Below are positions 1-15,136 of a DNA stretch of 64,000 nucleotides, one piece after another. Source of the DNA: Diabrotica undecimpunctata (lineage: Eukaryota > Arthropoda > Insecta > Coleoptera > Chrysomelidae); the NCBI RefSeq assembly GCF_040954645.1, contig NC_092807.1, positions 54,030,981 to 54,094,980 on the forward strand, read 5' to 3'. A program made the translations under genes and the position numbers. The notes beneath the pieces are model-generated. The model was given only the letters and a program-made list of their open reading frames with translations. It had not been told where the DNA came from and did not search any database. The first letter of the stretch is position 1. Each line of letters begins with the position of its first letter.

Positions 1-2
1 AA

Positions 3-742
3 GAAGTTATCAACCTTTGTGATACGTGCCAAGCTAACAAGTATGACAGAAATCCAATTAAGCCGAAATTTATGGTAACACCAACTCTAACAAAACCGTT
101 ATAAATCATTCATATGGACACATTCCAAGCTAACAGACAAAAATTCCTTACAATAATTGATGCATTCTCGAAATATGACCAAGCATATCCCATAGAAGGA
201 TCCAACGCAATAAATGTCCTTAATGCCTTCATGCTATTTATAACCCACCATGGACTCCCACACATGATAATCGCAGATAGTGGAACCGAATTCAAAAACG
301 GCCTTGTTTAGGAATTTGTCGATACACACAAAATTTCGATTCACTACACAACACCAGATAATCCACAATCGAACGGAATGATAGAACGTTTTCACTCTAC
401 AATTTTGGAACACCTAAGAATATTTAGAGAAAAAAGGAAGACTCTGGGTATTAAAGAACATATGTTGTATGCTATTTTAGGATACAACAATTCCATTCAT
501 TCATCAACTAAACAAAAGCTAATCGAAATTCTAAATGGCCATATCGATCCTCAGGATCCATTTGACATCGATATTAACAGAACTCTAATAAATAACTATA
601 CACAGAGCCACAGATTAAAGACAAAAGAAATCTACAGTGAAATAAACAAAAAGCTACAAGAAACCAAACAGAAAAATATTGAAAAAATAAATCAAAAAAG
701 ACAAACACCAATAACTTGCACCCAGCACAAAAGTTTACACTA
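3..742 (+). pseudogene. Gypsy/errantivirus-like pol, integrase C-terminal half
   Basis: The frame beginning at base 3 reads the end of an integrase zinc-binding domain (LCDTCQANKYDR) and then the DDE core: HMDTFQA with the first Asp near 117-119, IIADSGTEFKNG with the second Asp near 276, and NPQSNGMIERFHST with the catalytic Glu near 381. Integrase would join the element's cDNA to host DNA. Two in-frame stops, at 102-104 and 309-311, break the gene, so it is dead. The 5' part (gag, protease, RT) lies outside the window. An env-like reading frame follows directly, as in errantiviruses. The family assignment is firm for Ty3/Gypsy and rests on the following env for the errantivirus branch. Confidence 0.85.
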
Positions 743-859
743 GAAAAACAGTAAAAAGAAACAAACTTCTTCCGAGATTTTCTTCCCGCATTGTAAAAAA
801 TAATAATTCCGTAACAATGAACACTCAAGACACGTCAATACACAAAAAGAACATCAAAC

Positions 860-2534
860 ACCGGTCAAAGACTAACGCTAAAACTGCTTTACAGATGTAC
901 CTTAGTAGCAGCCCAACAAGTTAAAATTCAAAACCTGAAGGACAATCCAGGAATCCTCCCAGTTAAACTTGGACAAGCGAGGATACAGACCAGCACTCAT
1001 GACTTCATCCACTATTTCCATCTAGAACCCATCGCAGAAGAGATTGAATCCATAGAATCTCAGTATATCACCACCAACAGAGCAAAAGAAAATGGACTTA
1101 GTCAACCATATTTTGACAGCCTACAAAACTTTGATAAAACTGTACAGTACCTCCTCCAAACAGCAAAAGAGAAACTAGACACAATATATCCAAAATCCAG
1201 AAGCAAAAGAGGACTAAACGGATTGGGAAGTGTAATAAAATCTATTTCTGGTAATCTAGATCAAGAAGATGCTGAAAGATACAACGCTGCCAATAAATCA
1301 CTTAAAAATAACCAACAGAACATTATTACCAACATCAATAGCCAACTCAGTCTCAATAAAAGAATAATGACAAATTTTAACCAAACAATTTCATTACTTA
1401 CACACAACCAAGAAATCATAGCTGAAGAGACAAGCAAAATTAGCTTAGAGATGAACCAATTCGTTTTTGATTTTAATGATTATATGCAAGTTCGAAATAT
1501 CCTTGACCAGATAAATCTAAATTTACAAACAATTATACAAATACTGGATGATCTACAAACAGCAATTACATTTGCAAGAATCAAAACTTTACACAACGGT
1601 CTCATTAAACCTGAAGAAATAAAATGGACCGTGCAAAAGATGCTTAAACACCACCCTGCATCACAGATTCTCTATATTCAGGAAGAAGACTTAACCAAAT
1701 ACTATGAAATCATAGACATTGATGGTTACTACACGAATCACACCCTTGTTTTCATTTTACATTTTCCTATTCTTTATTCCAAGTCGTTCACATACTTCCA
1801 TTTATACTCCCTTCCAACTAATAATCACACAATAATCATTCCACCTGGTCCATACCTAGTCCACAACTCAGACCTTTTTCAGTATATGGATGTACCATGC
1901 AAAAGAAGCGAATCCAAATCATTCATCTGTCCTGAGAAATTTCCACAAGAGAATGACCAGACTAATGACTGCATCATCCAAATTCTCCAGTTAATCAATG
2001 ATGCTGCCCAATGCCAAAGTGTTCCCGTCACTGTTACTACAACGATCATTCAAAAAGTATCCGATGCACACTACATTGCCGTTTTTCCAAAGGCTACGAA
2101 AGTATCTACGAACCAATAATGAAGTTTACATGAATTCCAAAACAACAATTAAAGAAGAACCACTAACATTACCAAAAGTCAAGACCACCACTATTCCGAA
2201 GAACCACCCAATAGTCAAACCCCTAAAATTGGACAGAATTTCTTTAGACGAACTACACAAGTTATCACAGGAAGAAGAAAGGTTCCAATCCATCCTTCCA
2301 ACACAAATGGACCACAGCTACATATGGACACCACCGATATATATCCTGGTAGCAATCCTTTTAATTTTTGGTTTTCTCAAGCTACGCAAACTGAAAAAAG
2401 AAAAAGATGAGCAGAATCCAACCACAGCAGAAGACATCTCTGACCAAAGCCAAGAGTCCTCAGAAATAGTTCACAGAGTTTTGTTCATCCCTCACAAAAC
2501 TTCCTCAGGGGATGGAGAAATTACGATACATTAA
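860..2534 (+). pseudogene. Errantivirus env-like F-type fusion glycoprotein, frameshifted
   Basis: An open frame runs from about 860 to 2119. It has a furin-type site RSKR at 1199-1210, followed by a glycine-rich, hydrophobic stretch typical of the fusion peptide of baculovirus F/insect errantivirus envelope proteins, then a long helical region and a Cys-containing ectodomain. The membrane anchor and basic cytoplasmic tail (hydrophobic run YILVAILLIFGFL near 2335-2375) lie in a different frame, 1998-2534, so a frameshift near 2100 separates ectodomain from anchor. The 5' start is not clear because errantivirus env is normally made from a spliced RNA. Downstream of the integrase remnant on the same strand, as expected. 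Non-functional as it stands. Confidence 0.8.
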
Positions 2535-2705
2535 CCCCGATTGTCAGCAGTATTGCAGTTCAATAGCCCAGCCGATCAGCAGTTTCGACACATATTGTAG
2601 ACAGGTCGTCATCAATTAATTTCATATAAATACTGTAAATTTTTATTCTAAAACCAGTTGTAATTATATTAAATAAAGTGCTGTTACTCTGTCAGTTGTA
2701 CCTTT
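2535..2705 (+). repeat. Probable 3' LTR start of the errantivirus-like element
   Basis: Sequence immediately after the env stop is non-coding and contains an AATAAA polyadenylation signal at 2672-2677 followed by a T-rich stretch. The position fits the 3' LTR, but the matching 5' LTR is outside the window, so borders cannot be set. Confidence 0.35.
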
Positions 2706-2714
2706 AAAAGGGCC

Positions 2715-2827
2715 TTTTTAAAAAGTACCTTCGGGAGTGACAACCCTTAAGTAGCAGCTGTCAACAAAGTTGTATGGACTAACGTGATTGCCAACATGGA
2801 CAAAAAATAGGCACCAAAAGAAGAAGA

Positions 2828-2832
<5 letters not shown>
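2715..2832 (+). other. Possible LINE 3' end before a TA tract
   Basis: The stretch ends in ACCAAAAGAAGAAGATAAC and then a (TA)n tract. An A/G-rich GAAGAAG tail like this ends several LINEs elsewhere in the window (37.4 kb on the plus strand; 22.66, 36.1 and 48.0 kb on the minus strand). No reading frame is preserved. Confidence 0.3.

Positions 2833-2890
<58 letters not shown>
2833..2890. repeat. (TA)n microsatellite
   Basis: About 58 bases of alternating TA. It gives a false Ile-Tyr repeat when translated. Confidence 0.97.
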
Positions 2891-2895
<5 letters not shown>

Positions 2896-3376
2896 TTCAT
2901 GTATAATAATTTTCCAATCATATTGTACAGAAAACATAAAATAATTATTATTTAAATTGAGCAGCCTACTAAACCTACCCTGTAATATCGTTAAGTTCCG
3001 ACACACTGGAAACACGGAGCATTTTGTTTTAATTATACAACTTATGATGGCCTGGCGTTAATGTTAATTTGCGGTAAAAGGGTATTTCCATGTAGGTAGT
3101 AAACATTGTTTTTTGAAATTATTAAAATCATGAATTGTCGCAGGAGAAAAGTAGTAGGATTATATGAAAATAATATTGTTACGAACACGAATGTAACTAA
3201 TTGTAAAATAAAAATTTTAGTTTTAAATCACTAAACCTTGGAAAAATTCATAAGAGGTGCAAAGTGTAAATCTTAATGGTTTTGGATTGACATTCTAATT
3301 ATCTAATGATATATAGGTCAAGATAACTAAATTATCCACAATTAGTTCGTAGTATTTACTTATCCAAAAAAAAGAT
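2891..3376. other. AT-rich stretch, nothing recognised
   Basis: No reading frame, repeat end or RNA gene could be recognised on either strand. Confidence 0.5.
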
Positions 3377-3580
3377 ACAAGCGGCCTATAACAGCAGCTT
3401 AAGAGAAGCAGTCAACGTTCCAAGATACGTCGCTACACGATTCTTATTCAGGGAACTGCAACAAGTCAGGGTGACTAAAATAATGAAGCAAAAAGCCAGG
3501 ATAAAATTCGCAGAACTGGAAAATTACCCAAGTCTGCCGCTCATACTGCGGGAGATCATAAGGTATGACACGTTCCATTA
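3377..3580 (+). pseudogene. LINE ORF2 C-terminal fragment
   Basis: One frame reads AYNSSLREAVNVPRYVATRF followed by LFRELQQVRVTKIMKQKARI and a short tail before stops. This pattern (YNSALR, LPRYTPT, then a leucine-rich helix) is typical of the extreme C-terminus of non-LTR retrotransposon reverse transcriptases downstream of the thumb. Only about 65 codons remain. The following 200 bases are purine-rich (AGAGAGAGAG near 3730) and may be its 3' UTR. Confidence 0.6.
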
Positions 3581-3789
3581 ATAGAAACACAAACGTCCAA
3601 AACAATAAACAGTGGAATATAAAAAAATGTATCCAGAGAGATAGTAAAACAAAAATAAATCCTAGAAAAAGAACAAGAAAAAAGTACACGGAGAGAATAA
3701 AACAAACAAACCCTAGAGAGAACAAACCCCAGAGAGAGAGAGTAAAAGAAAGATAGAGGGATAGTTCGTAGCTCTATTACTGCAGAAAA

Positions 3790-5955
3790 GTGCAAAAAAA
3801 GTGTAGAAAGTGGACATGGGTCGCACCTAACGGAACTACCAAAAATGAAATAGACTATTTTCTCTCAAACAACAAAGGAATATTTGAAGACGTCACAACA
3901 ATAAACCACGTAACAACGGGTAGTGACCATCGTATAGTTGGAGCAAAAATAAATATTAACATGAAAGAAGAGAGAAAAGGATTTTTAAAAAAACAACGAG
4001 GATAGATGCCTTTAAACTAAGAACAAATGATGAGCAATTCCTAGAGTTCTTAGCGGATAAGTTCAAATCTGATCCTTCACATAATCAAGATACAATTGAC
4101 GAGATTAATAAAAACCTAAATAAAAACCTTCTCGCAGCAGGACTACAGGGCGCAAAGAAAACAAGGACTAAAGAAGACAAAATAAGCAATAAAACTGAAC
4201 AGCTAATGACGGAAAGAAGACAACTAGTAGCGCAAAACAAACGCCATACTCAAGAATACAGATAACTTAATAAAACAATTAGAAAAGAACTAAAACGCGA
4301 CATACAAAAATGAAACGAGAACTTGATAGAGCGAGTCATTGAAAACAACAGAGGCTTAAAATGTCTAAGACCCAGACTGGGAGTTCAAAAAATCATCAAA
4401 ATTAAAGACGCCAACAATAAGGTAGAGATGGACAAATATAAAATAACAAATATTGTCGAAGACTTCTCCACATCCTTGTACAGCTCGCAAGGCCAGCCTA
4501 ATGAAACAACAAAGAAGAACGTCAAAAGAAAAATAAAAAACGTGGGATTAGAAGTACTACCAAATATAAAGGGATTCGAAATAGAAAGAGCTTTAAAAGA
4601 GCTAAAAAATAATAAAGCTCCAGGACACGACGGTATAATTGCCGAGCTCTTGAAAACAAGCAAGAAATTAACAATCCCTGTACTAACAGAGCTATTTAAT
4701 AGATGTCTCCATAATAGCAAGATCCCTAAAGACTGGAACGAAAGTCTAGTAATACTCTTACACAAAAAAGGGGACAAATGTGATCTACAGAATAAATATT
4801 AACCTATATCGTTGTTCAGTCAAGTCTACAAACTATTTATGAGAATTATTAACAATCGGTTAACCTACAAAATAAACAATTACCAACCTGTTGAACAGGC
4901 TGGCTTCCGCAAAGGATATAGTACATCCGAACATTTGCTGACAATGAGAACATTGATAGAGAAGGAAAATGAATACCAACTACCCGTATTTCTTGCCTTC
5001 GTCGACTATGAAAAGGCGTTTGATATTATCGAGATGTGGGCCATAGAACAAGCTATTAATAATTGTAGAATAGATTCGAGATATAGGCAACTAATACACA
5101 ATATATGAAAATGTAACTATGATCGTACAACTAGACGAAAATACAAATCCCATCCCCATTAAGAGAGGAGTGAGACAAGGAGACATAATATCGCCAAAGC
5201 TTTTCAACCTAGGCCTAGAAGACGTCTTCAAAACTACAAATTGGTCAACCTATGGCATTAACGTTAATGACAACAAGTTAAACCACCTCAGATTCGCTGA
5301 CGACGTAGTGATTATAGCGAGCACATTCGAGGAACTGCAAATTATGATGGGAGAACTAGCAGCCAGCTCCCAATACGTCGGTCTAAAAATGAATATGAAA
5401 AGAACAAAAATAATGACAAACACAGATGACCCCTGACGTATAACTGGCAGTGAGATAGAACAAATCAAGGAATATATCTACCTAGGCTAAATCCTGAGAC
5501 TTGACAAAGAGAACCAAAGTGCGGAAATTACTAGAAGAGCAAGACTAGCATGGGCAGGATTTGGAAAACTTAGTTGGATACTTAAGAACCGCAAAATACT
5601 CCAATACTTAAGGAGCAAAGTGTTCAACCAATGCATCCTTCCTATCATGACATATGAATGTCAAACCTGGACCCTAACCAAGGCAAACATGAACAAACTA
5701 GCCACAACAGAAAGAACAATGGAAAGAGCAATGTTAGGTATACAACTGTCAGATAAAAAGAGGAACGACTGGGTAAGATCCAAAACAAAAGTCGAGGACA
5801 TAGCAACAAAAATTGCCAAACTTAAATGGAACTTCGCGGGCCACACTGCTAGACAAAAAGACCAACGTTGGAATACTACAATACAACATTGAAGACCTTA
5901 CGAAGGTAAACGACCAAGAGGAAGACCAGAGATGAGATGGGTTGATGATGTAGCA
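3790..5955 (+). pseudogene. RTE-like LINE: endonuclease end plus reverse transcriptase, 5' and 3' truncated
   Basis: Starts inside the C-terminal part of an APE-type endonuclease (RKWTWVAPNG, NEIDYFLSN, GSDHRIVGAK at 3808-3960). RT motifs follow: NNKAPGHDGI at 4607-4636, LHKKGDKCD, EQAGFRKGYSTSEH near 4895, FVDYEKAFD near 5000, GVRQGDIISPKLFN near 5170, and a catalytic box LRFADDVVI near 5290 where the usual Tyr is Phe. The C-terminus contains GRPEMRWVDDV at 5920-5950. Stops at 4801-4803, near 5108 and 5436, and small shifts make it non-coding. It would have nicked DNA and copied its own RNA onto the nick. The 3' end stops abruptly at about 5955 without a tail. Confidence 0.88.
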
Positions 5956-6340
5956 TGTTTATTATTTTCTTTAAACAATTAATTTATTTCAACATATTTT
6001 GATATTATCCTTTTTTGTTAACTTTCTCTTTTGTTTTGCTAATTTTCTTCTAAACATAGTTGGCGCCCAACTCTTCTATAAATTAAATATTTATTTTGTT
6101 TAATCTTTAACTAATTTTGATCATTTTTTCCCATATTTCAAGCCCATTATCTACTTCACTCTATTTTATGCCATAGACATATATAAAAGGTATATCCCTC
6201 ATTTTAAGTGACAAAATATATTTGTCAGTTGGCTACTCACCAATTCTGTCATTGTTAACAAATTTCAATTTCGCTTCAGTAGTAGTGGAAACCTTTTTCA
6301 TCTACTTAAGCTGATGTTTTACTGCATAAATTCATTTATA
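5956..6340. other. AT-rich flank of the Tc1 element, possible LTR remnant
   Basis: No gene seen. The only notable item is TGGCGCCCAAC at 6061-6071, which is complementary to the 3' end of insect tRNA-Lys and resembles a retroviral primer-binding site, preceded by a T-rich stretch ending in CATAGT. This could be the end of an LTR plus primer-binding site, but no gag follows because a Tc1 element lies downstream. Confidence 0.3.
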
Positions 6341-6342
6341 TA

Positions 6343-7907
6343 CACTCGCGATCATAAAATCCGGGTCACCTTGAAAATCACCGATATTTCATTTTTAACG
6401 AGCTTTATCGTAAATAATAATAACACAAATACAAACTAATGCATATTTGTGGGAATTGTTGTCGGCTTAGCGGTTTCCTTTGCAACAAATAATTTCAATA
6501 GTGCCGATTTCGCGGGAAAGCGTACACTTCCCAAAATGAATGGTACCTGTAACTGCCGCTTGTTTTAAATGTCTCATTTGTAACTTTTAATATTGCCACC
6601 ATTAGTGTTTATTAGTGCCATTATTAGTGTTTAATATTGTTTATTTTTTGTCAAAAATACCCTTAAGTGTTGTTGAAACGGCACAAATTGTAGCGCTTGT
6701 GAAAGACGGTAACACTCAGCGGCAAGTCGCAAGAACTGTTGACGTAAGTGCTTCAACGCTTTCAGAAGAAGGATTTGATATCCAGACGACCTGGCTCTGG
6801 ACGAAGAAGAATGACCACGGTACGAGATGACCGTTTTCTTGTGTTTCAGGCTTTACGAAACCGGACCTCAACTGCGATTATGCATCGAAATCTACAGGAA
6901 GTACGAAATCGCAATGTTAGCGTTGTAACAGTCAGGAGAAGATTTCGTTCTTTTGGACTATCTTCTCGGGCAATGGCTACAGGACCGCCACTTCGCCTGG
7001 CGCATCGAGTTGCACGACTAGCTTTTGCTCGACAATACGCGCATTGGGGAATTAACGATTGGAGCACAGAGTTATTCTCAGATGAATACCGTTTCTGCCT
7101 AACTGGATCCGATGGACGTGTAAGAGTTTGGAGGAGAACCGATGAATGATTTTCACAAGCTTGCATTGCTCCAAGAATGCCATTTGGTGGAGGCTCGGTC
7201 ATGGCTTGGGGAGGTGTATCTTCCGACTTCCGCACAGTATTACCCTTCATCGCAAATGGGTCCTTACTGCAAGAAGGGACATTACGGAGATTCTGGAAGA
7301 ACATGTTATGCATACCATGGCAAGGCTAGGAGAAAACGTTGTTTTTATGCAGAACAACGCGCGAATGCACATTGCCACGATCAGTATGCAATACTTGGAC
7401 AAGGTTGGAATTACGAGGTTACCCTGGTCAGCCAGGTCTCCGGAGCTAAATCCCATGGAACATATCTGGGACGATTTGAAAAAACGTGTTCAACCCCTAA
7501 AATCCCCTCCTTACAACGTACAGGAGCTTAAGGATCTGTTAGTGAGAGAGTGGAATAACATACCACAACATGTAATCCGGAGAAAAATTGAGAGTATGCC
7601 CGTCGTCTGCAAGAGGTCATTAGAGCAAGTGGAGGCAATACACGATATTAGTCATTGAAATTTCACTGACATTTTACTACGTGCTGTATTTTCCATTTTT
7701 TTTCGTATGCCTGTTTTATCAACAATTTGGTTTGTTTTCTGCTTTTTCAATAAAAACAATAAAAAACCGTTTTTTTCTTTCTAAACAAACATTGATGACA
7801 AATAAAAAATACGTTAGCCTAAAAAAAAGGTTATTAGTTCACCAGAGGCAAAAATATTCCCGAAACTTGAAATTTTTAAGGTGACCCGGATTTTATGATC
7901 GCGAGTG
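6343..7907 (+). mobile_element. Complete Tc1-type DNA transposon, inactivated
   Basis: The ends are exact inverted copies over at least 30 bases: CACTCGCGATCATAAAATCC at 6343 inward and its reverse complement ending at 7907. Each end is flanked by TA (6341-6342 and 7908-7909), the Tc1/mariner target. The length is 1565 bp, right for a full-length Tc1 element, with a transposase reading frame on the plus strand between the ends. Confidence 0.95.
6615..7658 (+). pseudogene. Tc1 transposase, DD34E type, frameshifted
   Basis: N-terminal helix-turn-helix ETAQIVALVKDGNTQRQVAR (near 6675-6735), then a second DNA-binding region, first catalytic Asp in LFSDEYRF near 7080, and the third catalytic Glu in PELNPMEHIWDDL near 7450-7480. 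The spacing between second and third catalytic positions is 34 residues (DD34E). The second Asp is replaced by Asn (FMQNNARMH near 7350), which by itself would abolish catalysis. The reading frame changes at about 6765, 7148 and 7275. The enzyme would cut and paste the element at TA. Now only a substrate. Confidence 0.93.
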
Positions 7908-8466
7908 TATTTAAATCTCTTCTCCGGAGTAAGTACAAATTTCTTTTCATATTTTTAGTTGATAATTTTTTTATAATTTCTTTTATTCTTTTTGACTTTA
8001 TTTTATATAAAGGGTGGTTTATTATTAATTAGAAATACTTTAACTGTATATCCTTAGGCTTAAAATATTCAGGTTTAACCCAAATCACCTAAATAAAATG
8101 TAGCTCCTTACTGAATTATAGGGCGTTTTATTTAAAAATTTGTACCCAGTACTTTAAAACTGTTTGACATATCCTTATCGAATATGGCAGGAAATTTATG
8201 TACTGTACTACTTCATATTAAATTATGTTAAATAAACGTTTCTTGTTACTACCAGAAGCGTACGACAGGGAAAGTGAATGGTTGATCTTTCTTAAATTGT
8301 ACGCCACTGAAAGTATTGATATTTTAGAACAATTTTTTTATTCTCTTATACTTTTATGTAAATAATATACTGTTTATTTGTAATAATAAAGTCATTATTT
8401 TTCGAGATATTTGAAGTTAAAAATGAAGCTGCATAGTTATTTTAATTAATATAGAATTTTATATCA

Positions 8467-8965
8467 GTGTTTTTGGGTCATAGGACTGCATTTTTTATAC
8501 AAATAAAATTGTATTCGCTATTAAAAAACATTGTGGATGATAAATTAAATCGTATTTTAATAAAAAATATATTTTTACTGACGAGGCTACATTTAGACAA
8601 AGAAGAGTATTTAACTGCAGAAATAGCTACAGTTGGGATATTAAAAATATATTTCGAAAGTCACATTTTTAACATAAACAAGGTTGTTGTATGGTGCGCT
8701 ATACTTTTAGATAGTTTGTTAGGTCCTTATGAATTACCAGCAAATTTGAAAAGTAACTAGTGTTTACGTTTAGTTTACAGTCGTACAAACGACACTTTTT
8801 GACAATCTAGAAGATGTGCCACTGCATTAAAGAACTATCTAGATTAGCAATTTCTTCATCGTTGGATTGGCAGAGGTAGTGAAGTTCCGTGGCCGGCCGG
8901 CCGGCCGCTGGCCGCCTAGAGCATCTGATGTAATCCCTTAGATTTTTATTTCCGGGGGTATATGA
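8467..8965 (+). pseudogene. Mariner/Tc1-superfamily transposase C-terminal remnant
   Basis: The open stretch 8467-8757 ends in WCAILLDSLLGPYELPANL, matching the V-W-G-I-ligPy-lP-L block of a common insect DDE transposase family. After the stop a different frame reads LFDNLEDVPLH, and a third reads HRWIGRGSEVPWPAGRP and NPLDFYFRGYMK, i.e. the RWIGRGGP...PRSPDLTPLDFFLWG block carrying the last catalytic residue. The block containing the middle acidic residue is missing. The PRSPDL segment is replaced by a GGCC expansion (8890-8912). Non-functional. Confidence 0.75.
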
Positions 8966-9210
8966 AATAACTGATATATTTACAATAATTAAATGATCGT
9001 TTATCAGTATGGCAGCAAATGGTAAATTTCGCTAGTTTTATAACCAATAGTCCAACTATTTTTTTTTTTTTTAGTTAGAAGATCATTTAGCAAAAGAATT
9101 CATAAGTTTTTTAAGGTAAATGTGCTTCACATTTAACATTTCTTAAAAAAAGTTTAGTTAAGATGTATCCTTTGATAGTTTCGAGTGAATAAAATTGTCC
9201 TTTTATTAAG

Positions 9211-9215
<5 letters not shown>

Positions 9216-9285
<70 letters not shown>
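9216..9285. repeat. (TA)n microsatellite
   Basis: About 68 bases of alternating TA inside the inverted-repeat element. Confidence 0.97.
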
Positions 9286-10619
9286 ACGTCAATAAATAAC
9301 GTTTTGTTATTAATAGCGATTAAAATTGATTTGCATAATAAATGCAATTCTAGGACCCAAAAACAGCGACATAATTAATAAAATAACTATGCAGCATTAC
9401 TTCACTTAACTTCAAATAACTGTTTAAATAGCAATTCCGTCAGTGGCGTAAAATTTGAAAAGGGTCAACCTTTCACTTTCCCCTGCCGTACGCCTTTAAT
9501 ATTAGCCAGAAAAGTTTATTTAATATAATTTAGTAGGATGTACAGTTCATTCACACCCTGCCAAGTATGACAAGGATATATCAAATAGTTTTGAAGTACT
9601 AGGTACAAAGTTTTTTTAAATTCTTAAATAAAGCCCCATGTAACTCAGTAAGAGGACAAGTTTTATTTAAGTTATTTGTGCGGGATCTAATCTCCAAGCT
9701 ACGCTTTATTTTTAACTTTTAAAAATGTACGTGCATGTAGGATCTTTATTTAAATTAATTAAATTTAATTTATTTTAATAACTGTTATTTTCATTTAATT
9801 ATTATTGGCCTCAGCTATATTTTTTCAATCACAGTTTTTTCCACTGCAAGGAAATTTTTTAAACGTGTGCAGTCGCAAACACTAGGTGTCTACTATTTTC
9901 TAGGCTTAATTAAATTTTTCTTATCCACCTATTGGTGGAGCATAACCTAGTCCAGGGGTTCCCAATTTTTTTTGGTGTCAGAACCCTATGTACAAAAAGG
10001 GTGTACATATGTGAAATTATGAATATAATTTCAGTTAATGGGGACTGTATTACATAGGGCTGGACCGGCATTGACTGGATTACACTCGCGGTTGTTTTTT
10101 ATACGCGGAATCTGTCCGGGTACCGGTTTCTGAACACATGTTTTGCGGTACTAATACTAAGATCACAAGATAGAGCACATTTTGCGTCTGTACACGATTT
10201 AAAACAGTATTTGCGGTATTTTTCGCGTAACTAAAAGCAGGAGAAAGATAATTAGTTAGCGGCAGTCAACAGTAGAGAGAAACCCTTGTCACCAGACGAC
10301 AGTCAACAGGGGAGAGAGAGCGTCCGTTCTCATCGATAGACAACAGGCAAGAGAGAGTCTTTCTTGTTTGCTATCTTACAACTGTCTGTATTTCTAATGG
10401 AGTGGGGTTAAAATGTGAGTAGGAAGGGTTAAAGAATGAGAAATAATTGTAAAATTGTGGTAGCTAGTAATACAGCGAAAAAATGACATGATTTTTTGGA
10501 TGTGAAAAAATGTACCACCCTAATTGACGATATTTTTTTGGCGGAAACCTTATTGACGATATTTTTTTTTCTGCAATGGTTCAACAAGTGTACTAACAGA
10601 TACAGAAGTTTAACAAGCG

Positions 10620-11542
<923 letters not shown>

Positions 11543-11550
11543 ATGGTTGG
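11543..11550. repeat. P-element TSD, left copy
   Basis: ATGGTTGG, identical to 13443-13450 on the other side of the P element. Joining the hAT sequence at this octamer gives a continuous TNHPQL reading, confirming the original state. Confidence 0.95.
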
Positions 11551-14183
<2,633 letters not shown>

Positions 14184-14259
14184 AAGATCAAAAATTTCAG
14201 ATTAAGACCAGAAAAATTAATATCACTGTAACGTCTTTTCTTTACAATACACCAATAAC

Positions 14260-14560
14260 ATCACATCTAGTCTTGTGTCGCGCAATTGACTCGCTCGAGG
14301 GCTGGTGGTTCTCTGCGCCCCCCGCGTACCGTTGCGATGCGCAACTTGCCCAACACAAGAGCGCTCACGTGCCGCAGCGCCAGGTGGGTAGCCGGTGGCT
14401 TACCCTCACCACTCAACCAAATGGTGTAAGATGTTTGCAGCGCACCATACCGGGGTTTAAGCGAAAAGTCGTAATTATAGTTTGGCCAGAGAACAACTCA
14501 ACAGTGTCTCTGTTATTCTAGGGTTTGGCCGCTAAAAAGATGGAATGATCACGTGAATGG
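14260..14560 (-). promoter_or_regulatory. GC-rich probable promoter region of the hAT transposase
   Basis: In otherwise AT-rich DNA this stretch is GC- and CpG-rich (for example GCGCCCCCCGCGTACC at 14317 and GCGCTCACGTGCCGCAGCGC near 14360). It lies just upstream of the inferred 5' exon. Role as promoter is inferred from position and composition. Confidence 0.4.
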
Positions 14561-15032
14561 CACGTACTCTTAAACGTTCCTATGTTACCACTTTTCCCAC
14601 GTTTACACCGCTCAACAAAAACGAACTAACTCTCGCTATAATACATGTATACAGTTTTTTACAGGTTATTGATTTATATTAAATTTAAACATTTTATTGA
14701 CTTTGGCGTATAGATTGAAATTCTAAGTTTCAATTTTTACCAGGTGTACAAATAAAAAAGTTTATATAATATGTCAGAAGTAGTAAACTTTAAAAAGAAT
14801 TAAGAGATAAATTCGGTTTATAAATTTGATGAAATGCGATTTGTTTGAATAGAATAGAATACCTTTATTCGCAAGAATCGGTTGACAAAGAAAAATATGA
14901 TTTAAGTGATTGAAAAACACGCTTTTGTTTCAATATACATTATAGTAAAATTTAAATTTAGTAAACACAAATTAATTATAAAAGTAAATGTCAAAAATTT
15001 TGCAATAATTAGAATTAATACATAATAATATA

Positions 15033-15136
<104 letters not shown>

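Larger units (their letters stand above)
8085..9705. mobile_element. Mariner-like remnant bracketed by ~400-bp inverted repeats
   Basis: The left stretch 8085-8490 and the right stretch 9335-9705 are imperfect inverted copies. Diagnostic matches include AAATCACCTAAATAAAATG on the left against the complement of CATGTAACTCAG-flanking sequence on the right, and the block around GTACGCCACTG (8300-8315 against 9440-9455). The interior holds a transposase fragment and a (TA)n tract. Either this is one element with very long ends or two opposed copies with deletion. Outer borders are approximate; no TSD was identified. Confidence 0.6.

Noticed and set aside
2718..2921. Minus-strand open frame with an Ile-Tyr repeat
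   Set aside because: Translation of the (TA)n tract; the same applies to 9111-9347.
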